This document shows, piece by piece, positions 26,012-35,225 of a DNA stretch of 64,000 nt (position 1 is its first letter; each line of letters opens with the position of its first letter). The DNA is from Calothrix sp. NIES-2100. Lineage in GTDB: Bacteria; Cyanobacteriota; Cyanobacteriia; Cyanobacteriales; Nostocaceae. The stretch is from NCBI RefSeq assembly GCF_002368195.1, contig NZ_AP018178.1, positions 8,072,645 through 8,136,644 of the forward strand. The letters are read 5' to 3'. A program made the position numbers and the translations under genes. The notes below the pieces were generated by a model, which saw nothing but the letters and a program-made list of their open reading frames with translations, ran no database searches and had not been told where the DNA came from.

Positions 26012-28024
26012 TTATTGGCTACTAGCTTGTCTGTAACAGGCAAATTCCATTGTGAAAGTTGCCATCCCCGCAGTTTGCGATCGCAAGTCTGTAGAATAGC
26101 CAAACATCCGCACTAGGGGGACTTCCGCCCGAATTACTGAGTATGTTTGCATGGTTTGGGAACCCAAGAGCAAACCGCGACGGGAGGATATATCACCCTG
26201 GACTCTACCTAAATACTCGTTCGGTGTTTCCACTTCTACCAACATAATTGGTTCGAGGATATAGGCTTTAGCTTTGGCGATCGCTTCATCAAGGGCTTGA
26301 TGGGAGGCTGACCGAAAAGCCAATTCTGAGGAGTCAATGGGGTGGAAAGAACCCCCCTCTAGCACGACTTTTACCCCGGTGACAGGATAACCGTCCAAAG
26401 GCCCTGATTGCATGGCTTCACGGAAACCTTTCTCGCAAGCGGGTATATACTCTTTGGGAATTGCACCCCCAACTACCTTAGTTTCAAAGACAAATGGCTC
26501 GTCTGTTGGTTCAATCCAGCCACTTACATGGGCGTATTGACCAGATCCGCCTGTTTGCTTTCTCAGTCGGTAATCGAAGTAAGTTTTTTGACTAATAGAT
26601 TCCCGATAGGCAACGGCTGGTTTACCAACGTATACCTCCGTGTTATATTCCCGTTGAATGCGCTCTAAGTAGATTTCTAGGTGGAGTTCACCCATACCAG
26701 AAATCAAAGTTGCTCCTGATTCCGGGTCAATGCTCAATTTGAAGGTTGGATCTTCTTTTTGAAAGCGGTTGAGAGCTTTAGAAAGGCGATCGCTATCTTC
26801 TTGTTTTTTGGGTGTGACTGCCAGTGTAATTACTGGGTCTGGGACAAACATTTTTTCTAAAGATATCAGTGGTTCCCCAGAACAGAAGGTATCCCCAGAG
26901 GCACAATCTACACCCAACAGAGCGATAATATCTCCAGCTTCGGCAACTTTCACCTCTTCGCGCTTGTTGGCGTGCATTCTCACCAAGCGCCCAATTTGCA
27001 CCCGTTGTTTGGTGCGAGAGTTGTAAACAGTATCGCCTTGTTTCAATGTCCCGGAGTAAATCCGGGTGTAGGTCAACTGCCCAAAGGACTCTACAGTGAG
27101 TTTAAACGCCAACGCCACTAAAGGCTCGTCAGGGTTGGGGTAAAGGCTGACAGACTCTACCGTTTTCACGACTTCCCGATCTACCGGCGATGGGAGATAA
27201 AGAGCGATCGCATCCAACAAGTTCTGCACCCCTTTGTTTTTGAATGCCGAACCCAGCAATACTGGTGTAAGTTGCAGGGTTAAGGTGGCTTGGCGGATGG
27301 TTTGCCAAATTAGTTCTTTTGGAACTTCTTTCGCATCCAATAGCATCTCCGTCATGGGTTCGGAGAATAGGGACAAAGCATCCAGCAATTTTTCCCTGGC
27401 TTGTTGTGCTTCCGCTACAAGTGCGTCAGGAATTGGCTGTTTCACCCAATGTTCGCCGTTTTCACCCTCAAAGTAGGAAGCCTCCATTTCTATGAGGTCA
27501 ATTACCCCTTGAAATTTGTCTTCGCTACCAATGGGATACTGGAGTAACATGGCATTCAACTGCAAGCGATCGCGCATAGCTTGGACAACCCGAAATGGAT
27601 TTGCACCGATGCGATCCATTTTGTTGATAAATGCTATCCGGGGTACGCGATAGCGCTTCATCTGGCGATCTACTGTGATCGATTGCGACTGTACACCCGC
27701 TACGGCACACAGTACCATTACCGCCCCATCCAATACCCGCAGGGCACGCTCAACTTCTATGGTAAAATCCACATGTCCTGGTGTATCAATTAAGTTGATT
27801 TGGGTATCATGCCACTGACAGGTGGTAGCGGCAGAGGTAATCGTAATGCCATGTAATTTTTCTTCTGGCATAAAGTCCATCGTTGCACCCTTGCCACCTC
27901 CCCGTACTTCTTCAATAGCGTGGATTCTGCCTGTATAGAAGAGAATTCGCTCTGACAGTGTAGTTTTACCAGAGTCGATGTGAGCAGAAATACCAATATT
28001 TCGGATACGTTCTCGGGGAATCAT
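26012..28024 (-). CDS. Elongation factor G paralogue
   Basis: A 670-residue translational GTPase, a little shorter than the housekeeping EF-G of about 690-700. The G domain has AHIDSGKTT (P-loop), DTPGHVDFT (G3) and NKMDRIG (G4); domains II to V follow in the normal order (GSAFKNKGVQ, then SGMGELHLEIYLERI, and an EF-G-type C-terminus MFGYSTDLRS). It stands alone and not in an rpsL-rpsG-tuf operon, so it is likely a second EF-G, of the kind many cyanobacteria carry. It catalyses translocation on the ribosome, or could be specialised in stress or recycling; that cannot be decided here. Confidence 0.92.
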   Translation of the reverse strand: MIPRERIRNIGISAHIDSGKTTLSERILFYTGRIHAIEEVRGGGKGATMDFMPEEKLHGITITSAATTCQWHDTQINLIDTPGHVDFTIEVERALRVLDGAVMVLCAVAGVQSQSITVDRQMKRYRVPRIAFINKMDRIGANPFRVVQAMRDRLQLNAMLLQYPIGSEDKFQGVIDLIEMEASYFEGENGEHWVKQPIPDALVAEAQQAREKLLDALSLFSEPMTEMLLDAKEVPKELIWQTIRQATLTLQLTPVLLGSAFKNKGVQNLLDAIALYLPSPVDREVVKTVESVSLYPNPDEPLVALAFKLTVESFGQLTYTRIYSGTLKQGDTVYNSRTKQRVQIGRLVRMHANKREEVKVAEAGDIIALLGVDCASGDTFCSGEPLISLEKMFVPDPVITLAVTPKKQEDSDRLSKALNRFQKEDPTFKLSIDPESGATLISGMGELHLEIYLERIQREYNTEVYVGKPAVAYRESISQKTYFDYRLRKQTGGSGQYAHVSGWIEPTDEPFVFETKVVGGAIPKEYIPACEKGFREAMQSGPLDGYPVTGVKVVLEGGSFHPIDSSELAFRSASHQALDEAIAKAKAYILEPIMLVEVETPNEYLGRVQGDISSRRGLLLGSQTMQTYSVIRAEVPLVRMFGYSTDLRSQTAGMATFTMEFACYRQASSQ

Positions 28025-28414
28025 AATGACTTCCTTGATTATTGATGCAACAAACTGTTACCGCAACGGCAGTAACAATATCTTATATTACAATTGTAAT
28101 ACAAAATGATTTATTGTCCAATAACCATGCTGTCAGCGATCCCTAAATTGATGCGATCGCCAAATATAACCCTTGACATTATCAGCCTTTGAGGGAACAA
28201 AGTCGATGCGACTGTTGTAGATAAGTAAGCCCAATGCGTCAAGATATAGGAGATGAGGGACAGTATCAACCAACGGTAAACACCTAAAAGTGTAAACTAG
28301 CCCTTGTCCCGCGCCTAAGAATTGAAACCATATTTCTTGCTTTTCTATATGCTTTTCACGCCCTTTTTCTCATATTTCTGCGCTTGTGTGCAAATCCAGG
28401 TGTTCTTTCAAATT

Positions 28415-28448
28415 GGCGTTCGTCAAAGACGTTGGCGCAGCCATCGCC
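28415..28448. repeat. Small dispersed palindromic repeat
   Basis: GGCGTTCGTCAAAGACGTTGG followed by CGCAGCCATCGCC resembles the copy embedded in modC (9773-9805). Confidence 0.6.
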
Positions 28449-28701
28449 TGCTACTGTTAAATTTACTTAATATAAGCCTTTATTGTAGTTATATAAATTA
28501 CTTATTTACTTAAGTACCATCTCACTTCTGGAGTCACTTTTTTACGCTTCTATTTGTGTATTAGTGGTTTATCCCGTGAGGTGCAAGATATAAGGAGAGC
28601 AAAAACTCTACTACACTGCTGAAGCTACTGAGAGAGCAGGGCGTGAGTGGGTTGGTAGTGGCTGGTGAGTAGGTTAGGGGCTTGATACACACAATATAAA
28701 C

Positions 28702-28735
28702 AAGCCGCCCGGTTAGTATCCGAGCGGCTTCTTTT
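28702..28735. terminator. GC-rich hairpin with flanking T-rich sequence
   Basis: Arms AAGCCGC-CCGG and CCG-A-GCGGCTT enclose a short loop and are followed on the plus strand by CTTTTCTT. On the minus strand it lies about 45 bp after the acidic small ORF and could end it. Confidence 0.5.
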
Positions 28736-28780
28736 CTTGTTCGATTGTCTAGTGAGCGGACTCCGACACATCGACTCTAA

Positions 28781-28972
28781 TCAATCCTTGGCTAGAAGCT
28801 CTGCCTCTTCCTCAGGGGTTAGTACATCAGGATCTGGCAAAATCTCAGGCTTCAATTCCTCGATTATAGTCGCCTCAGTAGGTAGAGGATTTTTCTCTTC
28901 TGTCTCCACATGTTTTAGATTTGATTGGTCAAATGTTTTTGGTTTCGAGTTGCTTGGTGTTTCTGATTCCAT
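28781..28972 (-). CDS. Small acidic hypothetical protein
   Basis: A 63-residue frame with a biased composition: a Ser/Lys-rich start and a very acidic, Pro-rich second half (EELKPEILPDPDVLTPEEEAELLAKD region). I do not recognise a family and see no signal peptide, membrane segment or cysteine. An AAAGAAAAAC stretch before the ATG is a weak ribosome-binding site. The frame stops about 45 bp before the hairpin at 28702-28735, consistent with a short monocistronic gene. The last ten residues (TPEEEAELLAKD) look like an amphipathic helix. It may be a conserved small protein or merely an open frame; codon use could not be tested. Confidence 0.45.
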   Translation of the reverse strand: MESETPSNSKPKTFDQSNLKHVETEEKNPLPTEATIIEELKPEILPDPDVLTPEEEAELLAKD

Positions 28973-29549
28973 GAGTTTTTCTTTGATTTTTGGAAAGTAA
29001 CTTTAAAAATTATATGCCATTTGACGTTTAATTATGTTGAGCTACTTAACAAACTGCTGATAACTCCAGTTCAGAACTATTCTCACTTTTATCAATAAAA
29101 TGCAAGAGCAATTAATTGGACAGTTAAGATAGTTAAGCAGACAGTTAAGACTGTTAATTAGACAGTTAAGATAGTTCAGCGGACATTTAAGACTTTTAAG
29201 ACTATTAATTGGACATTTAAGTAGACAGATAAGACAGTTAAAAGCACAGTTAAGGTAGTTAAGCAGATAGTGAAAAGATTTAAAACAGTTAATCAATAAT
29301 AATTACGAAATATCAGTTATTTGTAACTAGCTAGAGAATCATGTAAATAGTCAGAAGTCCCTACTTTATATGTTGTTAAGTAAGTCAACATTAAAAAACT
29401 TAAGCTCATCCCACCCCTAAAAGGGAGTGGGATTTCGCAGGCATTGGGCATTGGTGGCTTTTCCCATGCCCCATGCCTGCGTGCTGCGGTTAATCCCACC
29501 CCACCAAGGAGTGGGCTTTCGCGCCGACTTTCTGTAAGAAATGTAAAAA
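28973..29549. other. Intergenic region of degenerate AT-rich repeats
   Basis: No gene is supported. It contains the 21-bp degenerate repeat array (29118-29290) and two short hairpins near 29407-29432 and 29492-29518 that may terminate the isomerase gene on the minus strand. Confidence 0.6.
29118..29290. repeat. Degenerate 21-bp AT-rich tandem repeat
   Basis: GACAGTTAAG blocks begin at 29119, 29140 and 29161, with GACATTTAAG at 29182 and later ones less regular. Each 21-bp unit holds two similar halves (GTTAAGA/TAGTTAAG), so the phasing is about 10.5 bp. Confidence 0.75.
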
Positions 29550-30593
29550 TTATTCCAATAAACTACCAGACTGCTTCAATTGAGCTAAAGTTGCATTCCC
29601 AGTACAGAATAAAACTGTAGTGATTTCGGCAATTAACACCTCAACTAAATCCACCAGTGCGGCTTCTGATATGACTGCGGCTTGCAAAAATGGCATGGCT
29701 AAACCAGCGATATCTGCACCAAGAGCGATCGCTTTTGCTACATCCAGCCCATGACGTAACCCGCCAGAAGCAATTAACGGCACATCAGGAGCGATCGCGC
29801 GAATATTTGTAATACAATCTGCTGTTGGTAAACCCCAATCCGCAAACGTCCTTCCCAAGCGGCGTTGTAAAGCATTATCCGCCCGTTCGCTTTCCACCTT
29901 CGCCCAAGAAGTACCCCCTGCACCTGCTACATCAATCGCCGCTACCCCAGCCTCCAGCAATTTTTCTGCCATTGCTGCGGAAATACCATTCCCTACTTCC
30001 TTGGCTATCACTGGCACTGGCAACTCATAACATATATTTGCTATTTTGTCAAGCAATCCTTTAAAGTTAGTATCACCTTTAGATTGAATGCATTCTTGTA
30101 GAGGATTGAAGTGTAAAATCAAAGCATCAGCTTCAAGAATCTCGACTATTCGCAGACATTCTGCTAAACCATACTTATAGTTAAGTTGCACAGCGCCTAA
30201 ATTGGCAAATAAAAGCACATCGGGCGCATACTTACGCACAGCAAAAGTATCAGCTACCTGAGGTTTTTCCACTGCTACACGTTGGGAACCAACACCCATT
30301 GCAATTTTATAGTTTTGGGCAACTTCTGCCAAACGCTGGTTAATCATAGCTGCTTGTTCAGTTCCTCCAGTCATGGAAGAAATTAACAGCGGCGCACCCA
30401 GACGTTTACCCAAGAAATTGGTACTGATATCTATATCATTACGGTCGATTTCTGGTAAACAACAATGGGTAAAACGATAACGTTCTAGTCCATTAGTAAT
30501 TTGGTGACATTGAACATCTTCCTCTAGGCAGATGCGAATGTGTTCCGCCTTGCGAGATTGGGTTTGTGCTGAGATGCTGGTAGGGAGGTTCAC
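29550..30593 (-). CDS. fni: Type 2 isopentenyl-diphosphate delta-isomerase
   Basis: A 347-residue FMN enzyme that interconverts isopentenyl and dimethylallyl diphosphate, the branch point for carotenoids, phytol and quinones. Family marks are RKAEHIRICLEEDVQ at the N-terminus, APLLISSMTGGT (substrate and flavin region), AMGVGSQRVAVE, LFANLGAVQLNYKYG, LHFNPLQECIQSKGDTNF (with the catalytic-site Gln), and the phosphate-binding IASGGLRHGLDVAKAIALGADIAGLA. The length agrees with cyanobacterial Fni proteins. The gene is single, with intergenic repeats on both sides. Little doubt about function; cyanobacteria generally use this NAD(P)H- and FMN-dependent type and lack type 1. Confidence 0.96.
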   Translation of the reverse strand: MNLPTSISAQTQSRKAEHIRICLEEDVQCHQITNGLERYRFTHCCLPEIDRNDIDISTNFLGKRLGAPLLISSMTGGTEQAAMINQRLAEVAQNYKIAMGVGSQRVAVEKPQVADTFAVRKYAPDVLLFANLGAVQLNYKYGLAECLRIVEILEADALILHFNPLQECIQSKGDTNFKGLLDKIANICYELPVPVIAKEVGNGISAAMAEKLLEAGVAAIDVAGAGGTSWAKVESERADNALQRRLGRTFADWGLPTADCITNIRAIAPDVPLIASGGLRHGLDVAKAIALGADIAGLAMPFLQAAVISEAALVDLVEVLIAEITTVLFCTGNATLAQLKQSGSLLE

Positions 30594-30956
30594 TGGTTTA
30601 TAGAAATCAAAGCTGTTGCTATCACTATTGTTACAGGCTCAGGGAGTCTAGGAAACTTTATTTTTTGGGGACTAATTAACTTGGGAAACATGTGGATATC
30701 TGGGGTAATGAGGATTAGGGGTTGTTTTTCGTCTTTTTTACACCCCCTAAATGCTTACAAATTCTTATTGTATTTTTGAAAAAATTACGTATTTTAATTT
30801 AATTAACTACCCCGGTAACTTGAGTAAATTTAAGTCTGGGTAGGTATAAATAACACACTTCTTAGTGTCATATCACATAAGTTATGAGGAGTGGCGAGGG
30901 GTCAAATACCCGACTTCTTAAATAAGTCGGGTATTTCGCAGTCCATCATAATTAAT
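30594..30956. other. Intergenic region with terminator
   Basis: Upstream region of fni and downstream region of the secreted protein. Apart from the hairpin at 30904-30936 I see no feature. Confidence 0.55.
30904..30936 (-). terminator. Strong hairpin terminator after the secreted hypothetical gene
   Basis: A perfect 13-bp stem (AAATACCCGACTT and its complement) with a 7-base loop, 20 bases after the stop codon of the minus-strand gene at 30957. The palindrome could act in both directions. Confidence 0.75.
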
Positions 30957-31436
30957 CTAAAAATTTTGAGGTGGTAATGGTTTGCCTTGGCTATTAGGAA
31001 CATTGACTACCTTTAAAGCTTTGGTAATAGCGATCGCATCATCTTCTAAACGCCTAGCTTTAGGATTGCCAGGACAACTAATATCTGATGATTGCTGTCC
31101 ACCAATACTTACAGTAGTAGTTGTACCAAAAGAAGTAGATTTGACGCAATCTGGTTTGACTGGCAAACTTGATAATGGTTCAGCAACTTTCAGATCATGA
31201 AAAAATCTTTTTGTTAATTTTTCTGGTAGTTTACCTTGACCAGTCCCTTTTCCATCTACATAATTAACTTCTCCTGATGGCGAGACATAAATACGATAAC
31301 CAATAGTGTTGGTGGAACCACTGTTGAGGATAACTCCTACATTATTGGGTACAAGTGCCATTGTTGATTGGGAAGAACAAACTAAAAATGTTAAGCCTGC
31401 TAGCCCTAAGACGCTTTGAGAAATAAGTGGATTCAT
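30957..31436 (-). CDS. Secreted hypothetical protein
   Basis: A 159-residue protein with a signal peptide (hydrophobic core VLGLAGLTFLVCSS, likely cleavage after TMA near residue 27). The mature part has GYRIYVSPSGEVNYVDGKGTGQGKLPEKLTKRFFHDL, then a pair of Cys residues (VKPDCVKSTSFG and DISCPGN) that may form a disulfide, and ends in a Pro-rich tail. I do not know its function. Similar short exported proteins with a GxVxxVDGxGxGxGxLP pattern are, in my recollection, found in Nostocales, but no role is assigned. It is a single gene, with its own terminator downstream and the GTPase gene upstream on the same strand. Confidence 0.75.
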   Translation of the reverse strand: MNPLISQSVLGLAGLTFLVCSSQSTMALVPNNVGVILNSGSTNTIGYRIYVSPSGEVNYVDGKGTGQGKLPEKLTKRFFHDLKVAEPLSSLPVKPDCVKSTSFGTTTTVSIGGQQSSDISCPGNPKARRLEDDAIAITKALKVVNVPNSQGKPLPPQNF

Positions 31437-31504
31437 ATTCGTAAAATCCTATAGCGGTCTATCAAATCAATGATTATTAGTTAGTAGTAAGCCAGAAATT
31501 GCTG

Positions 31505-31530
31505 AAAAAACCAGGACTTTCGTCCTGGCT
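31505..31530 (-). terminator. Intrinsic terminator downstream of the GTPase gene
   Basis: A perfect 7-bp stem (CCAGGAC and GTCCTGG) with a short loop; on the minus strand six T follow. It lies about 125 bp after the GTPase stop codon. Confidence 0.75.
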
Positions 31531-31610
31531 ACAAACTTATAATCACTAGACTTATAGTTGAGAATAATAAATCAAATATATGTCAAAGCTATGTAGTAAA
31601 TATGTCAGTT

Positions 31611-31680
31611 GTCCCCCGAAGGCTGAGCGAAGTCGTACCCTACGGGAAGCAAGCTACGCGGAGCGTCTCGCAGAGAAGCC
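31611..31680. repeat. Dispersed repeat overlapping the 3' end of the GTPase gene
   Basis: The stretch AGCGAAGTCGTACCCTACGG through GCAAGCTACGCGGAGCGTCTCGC is of the kind scattered in cyanobacterial spacers; a related tract is at 46096-46195. Its first coding part supplies the last residues (GTGFSARRSA) and the stop codon of the GTPase. Confidence 0.6.
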
Positions 31681-33048
31681 TGTCCCCCTCATTCCCCCTA
31701 ACTCTTGGCGTAAACGATAGACAATTGTGTTTGGTTCGACTTGAGAGAGGATTTCTTGAATGACGGTGTTAGCACCTAATTGTCCCCAGGTGCAGCCTTG
31801 TTCGAGATAGACTTGTGCGGCTTTACCTACTGCATAGGCCCCATAACCAGCAATTCCACCTTGGGCGATCGCACTGCCAAAAGAAGCGGTAATATTAGTG
31901 GGATTATCGCCGCTAGTAAGGGCGGCTGTACTTTTACCTAATCCTAATAAAAAACTACTACCTAATTCAGTGAGCAATAAGCCACCGGAACTCAACAAAA
32001 TCGTTTTTAAAATTTTCCCGGCTTCATAGCTGGTGATGGGTAAACCATACAACCGCGCCAACGCTCGAATTAATAATAAATCGGCAACAGTCCCGCCCAA
32101 AATATCTAACACAGCAATAGGATTTAGCCCCACCACTAAAGCTTTATATTTGGTATATTGCCAAATGATATTTTCCGCTTCTTGTTCGCGTAAGTCAACA
32201 GTTTTTTGGGCGATCGCGGCTTCGGCTTCCCTGGCTTGGATAAGTGCATTTAAAGCTAAAAGCGATCGCCCTTCTCGATTAAGAATATTCAAAATTGTCT
32301 GTTTGAGTTCGTCTACTTGGGTGGGTGGAGTCTCCCATTCATAACTTACACGACCATCAGGCCACTCTAAGCGCACTTCCATCGGTGCTGGTTCCGCCGC
32401 TACCATGACAATTTCATCAGGTAATAAAGGCTGGGCTTGGGGGTGTCCGGCTCCCAATTGTTGTAAATTTTCGTAAATAGCTGCCCGATCTGTATCTGGA
32501 TAAAGGTCAATTTTGTTAAATACTAAAATTAGCGGTTTTTGTGATTTTCGCAATTCCAGTAGTGCTTGATACTCTGTCCGCGTGATATCACCAGATACTA
32601 CAAATAAAATTAAATCGGCTTGCCGCACTACTTCACGCGCCATTTGTGCCCGTGATTCCCCCTCAATTTCATCTAACCCAGGAGTATCAATTAGTTCTAC
32701 TTGGACTTTACCTCCCGGTTGCCAGCGCACAGAACGCGGCCATTGAGTCACACCATTTAAAGGGCCTGTTTGGAGAATTTTATCCCCCAATAAGGCATTC
32801 AACACCGCCGATTTGCCCCGACTTACCAAACCAAAGGCAGCGATTTTAATTACATTCGAGTCTAACTTATTGAGTGTGGTGTTCAAAGTCTCCAATTCCG
32901 GCTTTACCAAACCCGCCAATTCTGGGTTAGATGATAGTTGCCCTGACTTGCGAAGATATCCATACCAAGACAAGGTTTGTCGGAGACTAGCACGAGCACG
33001 GTTTAAATGAGTTTCTTGCAGATTGCGCACTGGGTTGGCTTCAGTCAA
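31654..33048 (-). CDS. Era/dynamin-like GTPase with C-terminal DUF697-type membrane region
   Basis: A 464-residue GTP-binding protein. The G domain has GLVSRGKS (residues 73-80), a switch II DTPG at 121-124 and NKID at 178-181. The C-terminal half holds hydrophobic helices (AVLDILGGTVADLLLIRALARLYG and ILLSSGGLLLTELGSSFLLGLG), as in DUF697 proteins that associate with membranes. The role of this cyanobacterial family is not established. The last ~10 residues come from a dispersed repeat and are probably not part of the ancestral protein. The gene is single. A terminator follows at 31505-31530. Confidence 0.9.
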   Translation of the reverse strand: MTEANPVRNLQETHLNRARASLRQTLSWYGYLRKSGQLSSNPELAGLVKPELETLNTTLNKLDSNVIKIAAFGLVSRGKSAVLNALLGDKILQTGPLNGVTQWPRSVRWQPGGKVQVELIDTPGLDEIEGESRAQMAREVVRQADLILFVVSGDITRTEYQALLELRKSQKPLILVFNKIDLYPDTDRAAIYENLQQLGAGHPQAQPLLPDEIVMVAAEPAPMEVRLEWPDGRVSYEWETPPTQVDELKQTILNILNREGRSLLALNALIQAREAEAAIAQKTVDLREQEAENIIWQYTKYKALVVGLNPIAVLDILGGTVADLLLIRALARLYGLPITSYEAGKILKTILLSSGGLLLTELGSSFLLGLGKSTAALTSGDNPTNITASFGSAIAQGGIAGYGAYAVGKAAQVYLEQGCTWGQLGANTVIQEILSQVEPNTIVYRLRQELGGMRGTGFSARRSA

Positions 33049-33127
33049 GGTGAGATTGAGAACAAATTACATCTCTATTTTGCGCTAAATTCTCATGGGG
33101 CATTGTGATAAAAATTAACACTATTTT

Positions 33128-33421
33128 GTGCCGAAGCTAATACGCCTATCAATTACAGCAGCATCTGGGATAACGTTATCAGAGTGTTTAGTGGGTGCTA
33201 TCCTGAGGGGGTTAGCGAATTTAGAGCAGGCTTTTGTCGATGTGTTGCAGCAGGATGAAGTAGTTTTTGTGGAGATTAATGCTGCTATTGCGCGAGAAAC
33301 TGGGAGAATTACGGTACTTTATAACCTTCAGTTACCCGATGCGTTGCAAGTAGCGGCGGCTTTAAAGGCTGGTTGTGAGCCTGTTTGGATCAATGATGAT
33401 GCTTTCAAGCGTGTGACATAG
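33128..33421 (+). pseudogene. PIN-domain toxin remnant (N-terminally truncated)
   Basis: The frame begins with GTG and gives 97 residues that match the second half of a VapC-type PIN domain: ITLSECLVGAILRG carries the conserved Glu, then LYNLQLPDALQVAAALKAGC and INDDAFKRVT carry the last acidic positions. The N-terminal strand with the first catalytic Asp (normally within the first ten residues) is missing, and nothing like it is found in the 80 bases upstream. No antitoxin gene is adjacent. I read it as a decayed toxin gene. The other PIN gene in this window (3409) is also broken. Confidence 0.75.
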
Positions 33422-33441
33422 TGGAATTTTTTATCTAAAAT

Positions 33442-35010
33442 CTAGGTATTTTCTTGATGCAATTCATCAGTTCTTTGTAAAATTTCTAGTCCATGCCTTG
33501 CTTTTTCAAGAGTTAACCTATAAGGTTTCATTCCTTGCAAAATTTGAATGGTCTTGAGCAAAAGTTTTTTGGCAAATTGGCGTTGTTTAGGTTCTTGGAT
33601 GAGAATCATTGCCAAATCACAGCTATAATCGGCTACCAGGGGATGAGTATTGCCGTAAAGTTTCACCACAAGTTGGATAGCTCTACTGTAAAGAGATTTG
33701 GCTGTTTGGGAGTCGCCCTGATAGTAGCATACACCAGCTAGACTTGCTTGAGCGATCGCCAGGGTTAAATGATTTTCTCCATGAATTTTTTTTGTGAATG
33801 TAATTGCGCGCTCGTAACAAGAGTGAGCTTCAGTATATTTTTTTTGTTTTGCATACAAATGAGCTAATTCTATGTGAGCATTAACCATATAAGCGTGTTG
33901 TTGACCGTAAGCTTCACTAATAATATCAATTGCTTGATTGCACAGGGATTCGGCTTTTATGTAATTTCCTCTTTTATCATGTAAAATTGCTAATTTTATT
34001 TTGGTATTTGCGACTTCAGAATGGCGTTCTCCATATTCTGATTGAAGTGTCTGTATGGATTCCAATACAAGTTTTTTAGCCTTTCTGAATTGCTCGGAAT
34101 CTATGTATATATCTGTAAGGGTTAGAGTACTAGCGATTACATCAAGATGACAATTACCAAATATTTGCTTTCTGAGAGCGATCGCTTGGATGAGAAACTC
34201 TTCAGCCTGTTTGTATTCTCCCCTTTCAAAATGAACTACCCCAAGATAATGATAATTCTCGGCGATCGCTGGACTAGCTGAGTTAGTACCGTTCAATCTT
34301 TTTTGACACTGATTGAGTAAAGCATGTGCATCTGAAAATTTTCCTTGTGCGATACAGAAGCGCACTATTCTTTGTATGAGAATTGCAAAATCTTCAGGGG
34401 TATAGCCGTCGATATTGGTGGCTTTTTGAATAAAAGGAATTAAAGGTTCGAGGGATTTTAGTCGTTCTTGGGTATAGTCGTTCAAGCTTGTGGGGAAAAG
34501 CTTGGCTGCTGCTACCATTGCATGACAGTAAGTTTTATCTAGGTTTTTTAGTTCAGCCTGCTTTTTCAATTCGTGACTTGGATTTTTGCACCTATCCCCC
34601 AACCAAGCTAGATTTGCACTTACGTTCTGGTAATTAAGGGGATTATGGGGAAATGTAATGACAAAATGACGTTTAGTTGTGTTATCCCTTTCTTCGCGCT
34701 TATCTTTAGCAATTCCCAACTCTATCAAACACTGAATGGTATTTTTCAGTTTCTTTGATTTCTCTGTAATCGTTAATTCGTGAAAGTTTTGTTGATCGGA
34801 TGACAGAGATGACAGGGATGCGAGAAATATATCTATTAATCTTGCAAGATGAGCAGGTTCGGCTTTGACTCGAATATCCGTATCCGGTTCGCATTGAATC
34901 AAAATTTTTTGACCTTTTGGTTCATTGATGGTATTAGTCACGTAGGCTAGAAGGCTAGAAACTAACAGTTCAGCATCAACTTGAACTGTTTTATAAGAAG
35001 TTCTTGCCAT
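33442..35010 (-). CDS. Kinesin-light-chain-like TPR protein
   Basis: A 522-residue protein. The first ~130 residues form an unrecognised domain (beginning MARTSYKTVQVDAELLVSSLLAYV), perhaps a winged-helix-like module (ELTITEKSKKLKNTIQCLIELGIAKD). From about 240 onward there are six or seven 42-residue TPR units of the TPR_10/TPR_12 type (for example NYHYLGVVHFERGEYKQAEEF and HIELAHLYAKQKKYTEAHSCY). There is no membrane segment or signal peptide. It is transcribed away from the beta-flower/CDC48 cluster, sharing a 215-bp upstream region. The divergent layout suggests, but does not prove, that it regulates or belongs to that cluster. Confidence 0.85.
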   Translation of the reverse strand: MARTSYKTVQVDAELLVSSLLAYVTNTINEPKGQKILIQCEPDTDIRVKAEPAHLARLIDIFLASLSSLSSDQQNFHELTITEKSKKLKNTIQCLIELGIAKDKREERDNTTKRHFVITFPHNPLNYQNVSANLAWLGDRCKNPSHELKKQAELKNLDKTYCHAMVAAAKLFPTSLNDYTQERLKSLEPLIPFIQKATNIDGYTPEDFAILIQRIVRFCIAQGKFSDAHALLNQCQKRLNGTNSASPAIAENYHYLGVVHFERGEYKQAEEFLIQAIALRKQIFGNCHLDVIASTLTLTDIYIDSEQFRKAKKLVLESIQTLQSEYGERHSEVANTKIKLAILHDKRGNYIKAESLCNQAIDIISEAYGQQHAYMVNAHIELAHLYAKQKKYTEAHSCYERAITFTKKIHGENHLTLAIAQASLAGVCYYQGDSQTAKSLYSRAIQLVVKLYGNTHPLVADYSCDLAMILIQEPKQRQFAKKLLLKTIQILQGMKPYRLTLEKARHGLEILQRTDELHQENT

Positions 35011-35225
35011 ATTTGTTGTAGATCCCCAGCTTGCAAGAGTATAAATCTCTCAAACCCTTGTGTATACAAGATTATAGCCATTTTAAGAGAGATTTGCTGG
35101 GGAATATGTGAATTAGTTATAAATATTTTGCAAATGTTCAGGGAAATTACTCTAGGTGATTTTACCCTAGGAAATCTCTAAACGTGTTGCATATCTTAGT
35201 TGTATAGCATTTACCACTACCAAAA

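Larger units (their letters stand above)
28025..28780. other. Intergenic region with dispersed repeat and hairpin
   Basis: No convincing gene. A copy of the small palindromic repeat is at 28415-28448 and a hairpin at 28702-28735. A 63-codon plus-strand frame at 28322-28513 overlaps the repeat and shows no recognisable domain. Confidence 0.55.

Noticed and set aside
28322..28513. 63-codon plus-strand frame
   Set aside because: It overlaps a dispersed repeat and has no family features; chance frame more likely.
29042..29296. 84-codon minus-strand Cys/Leu/Asn-rich frame
   Set aside because: It is only the translation of the degenerate 21-bp repeats.
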